A model generated the notes under the pieces. It was given only the letters and a program-made list of their open reading frames with translations, was not told the DNA's origin and ran no database searches. From an uncultured SAR116 cluster alpha proteobacterium (GTDB lineage: Bacteria > Pseudomonadota > Alphaproteobacteria > Puniceispirillales > Marisalimonadaceae), in contig CACBXG010000010.1 in assembly GCA_902543145.1 (NCBI GenBank), positions 1-46,938 of the forward strand: a stretch of DNA of 46,938 nucleotides, read 5' to 3'. The position numbers and the translations under genes are program-made. Positions within the stretch are counted from its first letter, which is position 1. Each line of letters begins with the position of its first letter. Of this stretch, positions 35,265-41,993 are shown piece by piece.

Positions 35265-35915
35265 ATGTCGATTGATGAAAATATCTTGCAAAGATTAAGG
35301 AATATAGCAACACCCACATTAGCGAATGCACTTGATGATATTGGTTTCAACGGAGTTATGAATAATCTATATCCTGCAGGTCTGGGTATGAAAATAGTTG
35401 GTAGGGCAGTAACTGTACAGGAGGTTACGGGGCCATATGGAAGTTTTTCTACAGAAGAATTCAAAGTTGGGCATATGATTGACGCTGCTAGTCCAGGTGA
35501 TGTTATAGTAGTTGCAAATAATGGAGCACAAGTATCTACCTGGGGTGGAATGGCTTCTTACTCTGCAAAATTAAAGGGTATAGCTGGGCTGGTAGTTGAT
35601 GGTGGAGTTAGGGATCGAGAAGAAATTGTAGAATTTTCTTTTCCAACTTTTTCAAAACACATGGTTCCAACACCTGGTAAAACTCGAATAAAAGTCCTTT
35701 CAATCAATGAGCCAATCATTTGTGCAGGAGTAAGGGTTAGAAATGGAGATATTATTGTTGGAGATGGAACGGGAGTTTTGTGTTTGCCAATTGAACATGT
35801 TGAAAAAATAACAGAGGAAGCTGAAAAGTTTACTGCTGACGATAAAAAGGCTATGCAAGAGATGAAAAATGGTCTGACTTTTAGAGAAGCACTCAAGAAA
35901 TTTTCAAAAATTTAA
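35265..35915 (+). CDS. RraA-like protein (aldolase/decarboxylase superfamily)
   Basis: A protein of about 216 residues. AASPGDVIVVANNG and then GGMASYSAKLKGIAGLVVDGGVRD carry the G..A...G..G.V.DG.RD signature of the RraA family. Relatives include the RNase E inhibitor RraA, 4-hydroxy-4-methyl-2-oxoglutarate aldolase and oxaloacetate decarboxylases; the presence of the RD pair and a metabolic context favour an aldolase or decarboxylase. A frame open from 35214 has no ribosome site, while AAGGAGGT at 35253-35260 stands four bases before ATG 35265, so I use that start. The 3' end overlaps the convergent kinase gene by four bases. Confidence 0.86.
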   Translation: MSIDENILQRLRNIATPTLANALDDIGFNGVMNNLYPAGLGMKIVGRAVTVQEVTGPYGSFSTEEFKVGHMIDAASPGDVIVVANNGAQVSTWGGMASYSAKLKGIAGLVVDGGVRDREEIVEFSFPTFSKHMVPTPGKTRIKVLSINEPIICAGVRVRNGDIIVGDGTGVLCLPIEHVEKITEEAEKFTADDKKAMQEMKNGLTFREALKKFSKI

Positions 35916-37189
35916 GTTTTTCCTCTAAGAATTTGCAAAGCTCTTTTAAAAAAATCAGCTTGACCAAAATTTCCTGATTTTAGAGTAACTGAAACAGGTT
36001 TGTTACAATTTGAATTTGGTGACCAAAGAGCAGGAACTCCGTGAGCTATTTCTTTCCCAATTTTTAATTCTTGTAGCCCTAATCCATTAACTATGGCACC
36101 TGATGTCTCTCCACCAGCAGTTATAAAAATACCAAAAGTATGATTTAAAAGTTTATTCGATAGTTTCTCAAAAATACTTTCAATCTTATTCGCTAATACT
36201 TCTTGTCCATATTGAATTTGTTTTTCTTTAACAATTTTTGGATCTGCAGATGAATAAATTAAAGGTGATAGAGTTTCATTGTTTCTAATCCATTTTATAA
36301 TATCTTCAATTAAGTTTTCGTTATTCATTACTTCGTCAGCAGAAATAAAATATGATGGATTATCTTTTTTATAAACCTCTATTTGACTCAAAGTAGCAGA
36401 TGAACAAGAGCCTGATAGAATTACTGCATTTGTTGTATTTTCAGGAATTTGAAAATTTTTATCCGAGAGTAAACCATCTTTTTTATAAATTTTTGGTAAA
36501 CCTAAGGCAATTCCCGATCCACCAGTTAAAAATTTTAAATCTTTTACTCCGTTACTAATAATTTCAAAATCCTCATTATTGGTTGTATCAACTATTGCGT
36601 ATTTGCAACCTTCAATTTTCAATTTGTTAATTTTATCTTTAACACTATGTGAACCATTATTTATTGTTTTATAATCAATTAATCCAACACTATGTTTAGT
36701 CTGATGGTCTAGCCATCTAACTAAATTATGGTCAATCATGGGTGTTAAAGGGTGTTTTTCCATCCCTGATTCATTGAGTGGTTTCCCATATACAAACATA
36801 TGTCCGTAAAACACTGTTCTTCCTGCATCTGGAAAAGAAGGACAGGCTATTGTGAAATCAACATTTAATTCCTCCATTATAGCATCAGTAACTGGACCTA
36901 TATTTCCTTCTTTTGTTGAATCAAATGTAGAACAATATTTAAATATGAATTGACTGCAACCAGCATTTTTTAGCCATTCCAAAGCTTTTAGACTCTCTGA
37001 TACAGCTTCATTTATTGGAATTGTCCTTGTTTTTAGTGCAATTACAGCAGCATCAGCATTGGTTAGTGAGGCTTTGTTTTTAAAGGAGGGAACTCCCGCA
37101 AACATAGAAACTTGCATTCCAGATTTTTTTAAATTATTTGCTATGTCTGATGACCCTGTAAAGTCATCTCCTATAATTCCAAGTATCAT
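35912..37189 (-). CDS. Four-carbon acid sugar kinase family protein (DUF1537)
   Basis: A 425-residue kinase. The N-terminal domain begins LGIIGDDFTGSSDIANNL (substrate-binding DDxTG near residues 8-12). The C-terminal nucleotide-binding domain has LSGSCSSATLSQIE and TAGGETSGAIVNGLGL. Family members phosphorylate D-threonate, D-erythronate or related four-carbon sugar acids with ATP. The gene is third in a minus-strand operon behind a beta-decarboxylating dehydrogenase and an ABM monooxygenase (12-base gap to the latter). Known routes pair such kinases with a PdxA2-type dehydrogenase; here the dehydrogenase is of the isopropylmalate branch of the same superfamily. Exact substrate unknown. Confidence 0.85.
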   Translation of the reverse strand: MILGIIGDDFTGSSDIANNLKKSGMQVSMFAGVPSFKNKASLTNADAAVIALKTRTIPINEAVSESLKALEWLKNAGCSQFIFKYCSTFDSTKEGNIGPVTDAIMEELNVDFTIACPSFPDAGRTVFYGHMFVYGKPLNESGMEKHPLTPMIDHNLVRWLDHQTKHSVGLIDYKTINNGSHSVKDKINKLKIEGCKYAIVDTTNNEDFEIISNGVKDLKFLTGGSGIALGLPKIYKKDGLLSDKNFQIPENTTNAVILSGSCSSATLSQIEVYKKDNPSYFISADEVMNNENLIEDIIKWIRNNETLSPLIYSSADPKIVKEKQIQYGQEVLANKIESIFEKLSNKLLNHTFGIFITAGGETSGAIVNGLGLQELKIGKEIAHGVPALWSPNSNCNKPVSVTLKSGNFGQADFFKRALQILRGKT

Positions 37190-37201
37190 ATTTAGTCAAC
37201 T

Positions 37202-37492
37202 TTATAGTTTCTGTTTTTCTAGCTGTGTAACAATTTTTTCTTTAACCCAAGGTGTAACCTCTTTATTAAAAGCTAAATAATGATCGCTTTGAAGGTGAAT
37301 ATCAAAAGCATATTTATCAGTATATGTCTCATATAAAAAAACTACATTTTGGTCATTTAGATCATGACATACATCAAACTCATGACAATCTTTTTCAAGC
37401 TCAAGAGAGTCTCTTGCTTGTTGTAAAATTCTAGTTTTAAATTTATCAATATCTTTTTCGTTGATTACGAATTTTACTGTAATTACAAACAT
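37202..37492 (-). CDS. Antibiotic biosynthesis monooxygenase (ABM) domain protein
   Basis: A 96-residue ferredoxin-like ABM-fold protein. The pattern ARDSLELEKDCHEFDVCHD, then VVFLYETYTDKYAFDIHLQSDH, is the typical ABM/YgiN layout. Relatives oxidise quinols or act as dimeric accessory proteins in catabolic operons. It lies 18 bases after the dehydrogenase gene and 12 bases before the kinase gene, so it is part of one transcript. Its role is unknown, but such small proteins often accompany sugar-acid and aldolase genes. Confidence 0.8.
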   Translation of the reverse strand: MFVITVKFVINEKDIDKFKTRILQQARDSLELEKDCHEFDVCHDLNDQNVVFLYETYTDKYAFDIHLQSDHYLAFNKEVTPWVKEKIVTQLEKQKL

Positions 37493-37510
37493 TAATTTAC
37501 TAATCTCCTT

Positions 37511-38638
37511 TTAAGTTAATATTTGTTTTTGAATTTCATTATCTTTTAATAAATCACTTAAAGTTTCGGTTATCGCTGTTGTTCCCATATCACCTCCAAA
37601 TTCTATTGGTCTTAATTCATTTCTTTCAAAACCAATTTCAATTGCAGTCTCAATTAATCTAGAACCTAATAAAGTACTTTTACAACTTGTTTTATCAGAT
37701 AGATATTCGAGCATCAGAGCTGCACTTAAAATAGTAGCTATCGGATTAGCCTTATCCTGTCCGAGTATATCAGGCGCACTTCCATGGGCAGGTTGAAATA
37801 ACCCGTGATTATCACCTATTTCAGCACATGAGGCCATACCCATCCCTCCTATCAGGCCTCCTCCTAAATCAGATAATATGTCACCAAACATGTTTTCCAT
37901 TACCATTACATCATATTCCCAAGGATTTCTGATCAAGTTAAGTGCCATTGCATCAACATAACAATGGTCAGCATCTATATCTTTGAATTTAATTTTTCTT
38001 TCATCAAATATTTTCCTGAAAAATGCCTGTGATCTGAAAACATTAGCTTTATCTACACAAGTAACTTTTCCTAATTTCCCTTTTTTCTTTCTTTGTCTTG
38101 CTAATTTAAATGCAAAATCATGTAATTTTTCAGTAGTTGCTCTAGTTATTTTCATTACATCTTGTACTTCTTGATCATTTTCAACAGGACATCTGTTATG
38201 AACAGCAGCAGTGTAAAATAATCCTTCAGTAGATTCTCTTAAAATAACTAAATCTATATTTCTAGATAATTCATTACTTAATTTATTTGGTATGTTTTTG
38301 TATGCTTTAACTGGTCTAACACCAGCGTACAAGCCAAACATTTCTCTAAATCTTAGGTGAGGGCATATTTCAGTTCCATCTTTATGACGAACACTAGGCA
38401 ACCCAATTGCACCTAAAAAAATACTATCGAGTTCATCAACTTTTTTTTCTCCTCCTGGTTCAACATCTTTTCCAGTCAAAGAATAATATTCAGCTCCTGC
38501 TTTGATCATATGCCATTCGCATTTAAATCCACCTGTTACTTTTGAAGACAAGTCAACAATTGAAATAGCTGAATTTACTATGTCTTTACCTATCCCATCG
38601 CCAGGCACTGTAGCTATCTGAAATTCATTATTATTCAT
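37511..38638 (-). CDS. Isopropylmalate/isocitrate dehydrogenase family protein
   Basis: A protein of about 375 residues. PGDGIG is at residues 12-17, then RESTEGLF, a catalytic lysine in TCVDKANVFRS, the aspartates of MFGDILSDLGGG, and HGSAPDI near the adenine site, which fits NAD. It oxidises and usually decarboxylates a 2-hydroxy acid with a 3-carboxylate. It differs from the two TtuC-like genes at 1819 and 44199 in having RESTEGLF in place of RENTEGEY, so it may have another substrate. I prefer ATG 38638 over the in-frame TTG at 38650, which has no ribosome site. First gene of an operon with the ABM and kinase genes. Upstream lie a Fur box and a structured leader. Confidence 0.83.
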   Translation of the reverse strand: MNNNEFQIATVPGDGIGKDIVNSAISIVDLSSKVTGGFKCEWHMIKAGAEYYSLTGKDVEPGGEKKVDELDSIFLGAIGLPSVRHKDGTEICPHLRFREMFGLYAGVRPVKAYKNIPNKLSNELSRNIDLVILRESTEGLFYTAAVHNRCPVENDQEVQDVMKITRATTEKLHDFAFKLARQRKKKGKLGKVTCVDKANVFRSQAFFRKIFDERKIKFKDIDADHCYVDAMALNLIRNPWEYDVMVMENMFGDILSDLGGGLIGGMGMASCAEIGDNHGLFQPAHGSAPDILGQDKANPIATILSAALMLEYLSDKTSCKSTLLGSRLIETAIEIGFERNELRPIEFGGDMGTTAITETLSDLLKDNEIQKQILT

Positions 38639-38696
38639 GCGTGATACCAAATTTTTTTAATAAAATATTACTTAGGTCAATTAACATTTACAATGA

Positions 38697-38736
38697 TTTA
38701 ATAGATATTTGTAATTTATAAAAAAAATCTATTAAA
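38697..38736. repeat. 10-bp inverted repeat
   Basis: TTTAATAGAT at 38697-38706 is the exact reverse complement of ATCTATTAAA at 38727-38736, with a 20-base loop. Read on the minus strand, a run of eight T's begins within the first arm and continues into the loop. This could act as a weak stop point for a short minus-strand transcript or be a leader hairpin. All but two base pairs are A-T. Confidence 0.35.
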
Positions 38737-38760
38737 GTTATAAATTTTTAAATGAAATGA

Positions 38761-38804
38761 GGATGAACTTAATTAATCTTGGGAGATATATATTGAGTTC
38801 ATCC
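38761..38804 (-). repeat. 9-bp hairpin at the 5' end of a predicted minus-strand transcript
   Basis: GGATGAACT at 38761-38769 pairs perfectly with AGTTCATCC at 38796-38804 around a 26-base loop. On the minus strand the stem begins two bases after the predicted transcription start, and the loop contains TCTCCC, complementary to a Shine-Dalgarno GGGAGA. A 5' hairpin with a C-rich loop is common in small regulatory RNAs. The stem has four G-C pairs, which is unusual in this AT-rich gap. Confidence 0.5.
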
Positions 38805-38812
38805 ATATATTT

Positions 38813-38841
38813 GTAATAATGATAATAATTATCATTGTCAA
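38813..38841 (-). promoter_or_regulatory. Predicted minus-strand promoter with Fur box in the spacer
   Basis: Read on the minus strand, a perfect TTGACA (38841-38836) and TATTAC (38818-38813) are separated by exactly 17 bases, and those 17 bases are the core of the Fur palindrome. The predicted start is near 38806. The fbpA promoter at 39935 has the same arrangement. It would drive a leader or small RNA and perhaps the dehydrogenase operon at 38638, repressed by iron-loaded Fur. Confidence 0.55.
38818..38836. promoter_or_regulatory. Fur box (perfect 9-1-9 palindrome)
   Basis: AATGATAATAATTATCATT is a perfect palindrome and its core TGATAATAATTATCA matches the 7-1-7 Fur consensus at every defined position. 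It occupies the spacer of a minus-strand TTGACA promoter and lies about 114 bases upstream of the mbfA start. A Fur-family gene is present at 41994. Confidence 0.8.
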
Positions 38842-38859
38842 TAATATATTTATTTATTT

Positions 38860-38874
38860 TAATAATTATTATCA
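38860..38874. promoter_or_regulatory. Second Fur box upstream of mbfA
   Basis: TAATAATTATTATCA matches the 7-1-7 Fur consensus with one mismatch. It lies 75 bases upstream of the mbfA ATG and about 24 bases from the first box. It may control mbfA, or reinforce Fur binding at the divergent promoter. Confidence 0.6.
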
Positions 38875-38949
38875 TTTGCAAAAATAAATAATAAATTCAA
38901 TGACTTATTAATTAAACTAATATATTAAAAAACTCTTTGGGAATGCATT

Positions 38950-39924
38950 ATGTACAAATCTTTAATAAAAAAGAAATTTCAAGACTTAAATGATAATGAA
39001 ATATTATCTTTTGCAATTGATAGTTTAGAAGAAGATATAAAATTATATGATGAGTACTCTTCACATTTTCTTATAAATTACCCAGTAACATCAAAAATGT
39101 TTAAACAAATGTCTATTTTAAAAAATAAAAATAGAAAAAAATTAGTTGAATTACATAAAAAAAAATTTGGTGAGACTTTAAGTATTACTAACCACAAAGA
39201 AATTGCTAATTATTTTAAAAGAAAACCTGAATGGTTGGTAATAAAGAATTCTATTGAAAAAGTTAGAAACGAAATTATTGAAATGGAAACTTTGTCTGCT
39301 AAATTTTATAATTCCTTTGCTAAAAAATCACAAAATATTGAAATTAGAAATTTACTTATTGACTTAGCATTAATGAGTAGAGAGCAGAAAGATAATGCTA
39401 AATTGATATTATTGAATGCTCAAAAATCACGAAGTGCCAAAGAGGAAGTTACTAAAGATAAAAGGCAGTTTATTTTAACATGGGTCCAGCCAGGTCTTGC
39501 CGGTCTTATGGATGGATCAGTTTCAACTTTAGCTCCAATTTTTGCTACTGCTTTCGCAACAAAAGACAGTCATACAACATTATTAGTTGGTTTAGCAGCA
39601 TCTATAGGAGCTGGAATTTCAATGGGTTTTACAGAAGCTGTACATGATGATGGAGTAATATCAGGGAGAGGTTCACCAATAAAGCGAGGGTTTGCCTCAG
39701 GCATTATGACCACAATAGGGGGGTTAGGTCATGCACTCCCATATTTGATTTCTGACTTTTATGTTGCAACAGTGATTGCAATGTTTTTTGTACTAGTTGA
39801 GCTTTGGGCTATTGCTTGGATACAAGCTAAATATATGGAAATTAAATTTACAAAAGCCGTGTTTCAAGTGGTTTTTGGTGGATCACTAGTTCTAGCTGCT
39901 GGTATATTAATAGGTGGAGGTTAA
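38950..39924 (+). CDS. mbfA: MbfA-like membrane iron exporter (ferritin-like domain fused to VIT1)
   Basis: A 324-residue fusion. Residues 1-165 are a helical, erythrin/ferritin-like domain. Residues 175-322 are a VIT1/CCC1-type membrane domain: WVQPGLAGLMDGSVSTLAP near 178-196, ISMGFTEAVHDDG near 223-235, SGRGSPIKRG near 238-247, and about five hydrophobic segments. In rhizobia and Agrobacterium MbfA exports iron and protects against iron and peroxide stress. Here the ferritin domain looks degenerate: the expected ExxH of helix 2 reads MSILKNKNRKKL and that of helix 4 reads EQKD, so both histidine ligands seem lost, though Glu27/28 and Glu111/113 remain. It is divergent from the dehydrogenase operon, and followed by the Fur-controlled fbpA promoter. 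Confidence 0.85.
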   Translation: MYKSLIKKKFQDLNDNEILSFAIDSLEEDIKLYDEYSSHFLINYPVTSKMFKQMSILKNKNRKKLVELHKKKFGETLSITNHKEIANYFKRKPEWLVIKNSIEKVRNEIIEMETLSAKFYNSFAKKSQNIEIRNLLIDLALMSREQKDNAKLILLNAQKSRSAKEEVTKDKRQFILTWVQPGLAGLMDGSVSTLAPIFATAFATKDSHTTLLVGLAASIGAGISMGFTEAVHDDGVISGRGSPIKRGFASGIMTTIGGLGHALPYLISDFYVATVIAMFFVLVELWAIAWIQAKYMEIKFTKAVFQVVFGGSLVLAAGILIGGG

Positions 39925-39934
39925 AAAAATTAAT

Positions 39935-39963
39935 TTGACATTGATAATAGTTATAGTAATAAT
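39935..39963 (+). promoter_or_regulatory. Predicted sigma-70 promoter of fbpA
   Basis: A perfect TTGACA at 39935-39940 and AATAAT at 39958-39963 are separated by exactly 17 bases. The spacer holds a Fur-like site and another begins three bases after the -10, so binding of Fur would block RNA polymerase. The predicted start near 39970 leaves a leader of about 30 bases. It begins 11 bases after the mbfA stop, so fbpA can be transcribed apart from mbfA. Confidence 0.65.
39942..39956. promoter_or_regulatory. Fur-like site within the fbpA promoter spacer
   Basis: TGATAATAGTTATAG keeps the whole left half of the 7-1-7 Fur consensus and 11 of its 14 defined positions. It fills most of the spacer between the -35 and -10 of fbpA. 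Confidence 0.5.
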
Positions 39964-39965
39964 AA

Positions 39966-39980
39966 TGATAATGGTTCTCA
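39966..39980. promoter_or_regulatory. Fur box just downstream of the fbpA -10
   Basis: TGATAATGGTTCTCA matches 12 of 14 defined positions of the 7-1-7 Fur consensus, with the left half perfect. It covers the predicted transcription start, a classical repressor position. Together with the spacer site it would form an extended Fur array over the promoter. Confidence 0.6.
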
Positions 39981-40000
39981 ATAACATAATGGTGTTTTAA

Positions 40001-41038
40001 ATGAAAAGTCTTAAATCTTTATTATTTTGTATTTTCAACTTAATTTTTTGTTTATCTATCTTAATTTTTGGAATTCAACGCGCTAGTGCAAAAGAGATAA
40101 ATATTTACTCTTATCGAAGCCCTGCTCTTTTGGAACCATTTACTAAAGAATATGAAAAAGAATTTTCAGTAAAATTTAACGTTTTACATGCTAAGAAGGG
40201 CCTCGCGCAAAGGCTCAAATCCGAAGGAAAAAATTCTCCTGCGGATGTGATTCTTACCGTTGATGTTTCAAGATTATCTGAGCTTGCAGACATGGATTTA
40301 GTTAAAAAAATTAACTCAGACATAATAAATAGAAATGTTCCAAATCATTTAAGAGATATAAACAAAAAATGGGTTAGTTTATCTACTAGAGCCCGAATAA
40401 TAGGTATTTCCAAAGATAGGGTTAATAAAAATGAAATTAATGATATTGAAGATTTAGCAAAATCCAAGTTCAGGGGTAAAATCTGTACAAGAATTGGAAG
40501 TCACCCATATAATAGAGCATTATTGGCTTCAATAATTGCACATAAAGGTGAGGCAAAAGCAAAATCATGGGCAGAAGGTTTAGTTTCAAATTTTGCAAGA
40601 AAACCAAAAGGTAATGATAGAGCACAAGCAAAAGGAATTTACTCAGGTGAGTGTGATATAGTTTTAATGAATACGTATTATTTTGCATTAATGAAATTTA
40701 ATGAAAAGAAACCTGAACAAAAAAATTGGGCACGAGCTACTGAAGTAATATTCTATAACCAAGGTAATAGAGGGCAACATGTTAACATTTCAGGTGCGGC
40801 TATTGCAAAATATTCAAAAAATAGCGAAGAAGCTTTAAGATTTATTGAATGGCTGACTATGCCAAAAGCACAGAAAATTTATGCAAATGTTAATTTTGAA
40901 TATCCAGTAAATCCTAAAGTTAAACTTGATGGCAAAATAATGGAATGGGGTACATTTAAGTCAGATAGCTTACCAATAAGTGAGATTGCTAAAAATGCAA
41001 AAAAAGCACAAATGATAATTGATCAGGTGGGTTGGTGA
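40001..41038 (+). CDS. fbpA: Iron(III) ABC transporter substrate-binding protein (FbpA/FutA)
   Basis: A 345-residue periplasmic protein. The signal peptide ends at ASA near residue 30, followed by KEINIYSYRSPALLEPF, where the tyrosine near 37 is a likely ferric ligand. NTYYFALM near 224-231 provides the conserved tyrosine pair (Tyr226 and Tyr227) of FbpA/FutA proteins. It captures ferric iron and delivers it to an inner-membrane permease. The permease FbpB is at 42460 on the opposite strand, and no ATPase gene (fbpC) is in the window. Its own promoter carries two Fur-type sites, so it should be made when iron is scarce. It ends at a strong bidirectional terminator. Confidence 0.9.
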   Translation: MKSLKSLLFCIFNLIFCLSILIFGIQRASAKEINIYSYRSPALLEPFTKEYEKEFSVKFNVLHAKKGLAQRLKSEGKNSPADVILTVDVSRLSELADMDLVKKINSDIINRNVPNHLRDINKKWVSLSTRARIIGISKDRVNKNEINDIEDLAKSKFRGKICTRIGSHPYNRALLASIIAHKGEAKAKSWAEGLVSNFARKPKGNDRAQAKGIYSGECDIVLMNTYYFALMKFNEKKPEQKNWARATEVIFYNQGNRGQHVNISGAAIAKYSKNSEEALRFIEWLTMPKAQKIYANVNFEYPVNPKVKLDGKIMEWGTFKSDSLPISEIAKNAKKAQMIIDQVGW

Positions 41039-41096
41039 TTAAAAGAAATAACTAATACCAAAATAACCAACTAATAGCCAAGCTATACCTTTAAAT

Positions 41097-41132
41097 AAAA
41101 AAAACAGGAACAAAATAAGTCCTGTTTTTTTT
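41097..41132. terminator. Bidirectional rho-independent terminator between fbpA and the SDR gene
   Basis: A 13-bp perfect inverted repeat with ACAGGA and TCCTGT at its core, flanked by a run of A's on one side and T's on the other, has a 10-base loop (41110-41119). It lies between two convergent genes, so it can end transcription from both. Confidence 0.88.
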
Positions 41133-41168
41133 ATATTTGTCTTTGAAATTTTTATATATTCTAGATAT

Positions 41169-41909
41169 TTAAACAGTTTGACCGCCATTAATCTGGATCT
41201 CTGTTCCATTAACATATGAAAAAGTTTCTGAGCACATTGAAAGAATGACACCTGCAACTTCATCGGGTGTTCCAAATCTTTTCATAGGTATCTTCTCTGT
41301 GAGTAATTTTTTACTACTTGGAGTAACCATAGAGGTTTCAATTTCTCCAGGGGCTATAGCATTTACTCTTATATTATCTTTGGCAAGATCTGATGCCATT
41401 TCTCTTGTTAGTGATTTTAGAGCAGCTTTAGATGTTGCGTAAGCAGGTCCTGCAAATTGGTGAACATTATCACTGGCAATAGATGTTACGTTAATTATCA
41501 TACCATTGGCTGATTTTAGATTATTAACAATAGCTTTTGAAATAATGATTGGAGCAAAAAAATTAACATTAAATACTTTACGCCATAATTCTAATGATGT
41601 GTCATTAAAACTAAGTCTCTCATTTTTTTTGTCTTTTGGAGAAATTGCAGCATTATTAATGAGAGCTTTTACTGGCCTCCCATTTAAAAATTCAGATAAC
41701 TCTTTAAGTTTTTTGTTTAAAGAAATTTCATCTTCAAGATCAACTTGAAAGTGAAATTGTTTATTGTTAGACCAAGGGCATTTTGGTGCAACTTCAGATC
41801 GTGAAAATGTAATTACTGTCCATCCATCATCCCAAAATTTTTTTGAAGTAGCGTGACCTATGCCCCGGCTACCTCCTGTAAGAATTATAATTTTATCTTT
41901 TTCTTTCAT
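41169..41909 (-). CDS. Short-chain dehydrogenase/reductase
   Basis: A 246-residue classical SDR. TGGSRGIG at residues 11-18, INNAAIS near 84-90, Ser143, Tyr157 and Lys161 in YATSK, then APGEIET near 178-184 and a C-terminal GTEIQINGGQTV. It resembles glucose/ribitol- or 3-oxoacyl-type reductases, and the substrate is unknown. A Fur-like site (41929-41943) lies 20 bases upstream of its ATG, after a possible -10 TATTAT, so it may respond to iron. Alternatively it is read through from fur, 84 bases upstream on the same strand. Confidence 0.87.
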   Translation of the reverse strand: MKEKDKIIILTGGSRGIGHATSKKFWDDGWTVITFSRSEVAPKCPWSNNKQFHFQVDLEDEISLNKKLKELSEFLNGRPVKALINNAAISPKDKKNERLSFNDTSLELWRKVFNVNFFAPIIISKAIVNNLKSANGMIINVTSIASDNVHQFAGPAYATSKAALKSLTREMASDLAKDNIRVNAIAPGEIETSMVTPSSKKLLTEKIPMKRFGTPDEVAGVILSMCSETFSYVNGTEIQINGGQTV

Positions 41910-41928
41910 TTTTAAATTTTCGAGAAAT

Positions 41929-41943
41929 TGATAATCATTCTTA
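41929..41943. promoter_or_regulatory. Fur-like site upstream of the SDR gene
   Basis: TGATAATCATTCTTA matches 12 of 14 defined positions of the 7-1-7 Fur consensus, with the left half perfect. On the minus strand it directly follows a TATTAT -10-like hexamer (41949-41944). It shares the string ATAATCATTCT with a weaker site at 42418-42432 before the fur gene. Confidence 0.5.
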
Positions 41944-41993
41944 ATAATACATTATGTAACTTTGAAATTAAAGAAATTAAATAAACAAGAATG

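Larger units (their letters stand above)
38639..38949. other. Divergent intergenic region with Fur boxes and two inverted repeats
   Basis: This 311-base gap lies between the dehydrogenase operon (minus) and mbfA (plus). From left to right it holds a 10-bp inverted repeat (38697-38736), a 9-bp inverted repeat (38761-38804), a minus-strand promoter with a Fur box in its spacer (38813-38841), and a second Fur box (38860-38874). The mbfA promoter is unclear: TATATT at 38921-38926 is a possible -10 without a good -35. A 22-codon minus-strand frame (38738-38806) overlaps the hairpin and is not convincing. Confidence 0.6.

Noticed and set aside
38697-38736. 10-bp inverted repeat as a clear terminator of the putative small RNA
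   Set aside because: The T-run lies in the loop and not after the hairpin, so it does not have normal terminator form. Kept as a repeat only.
38738-38806. 22-codon minus-strand frame starting at the predicted transcription start
   Set aside because: It has no ribosome site, is AT-rich with a generic composition, and the perfect stem pairing explains the sequence better.
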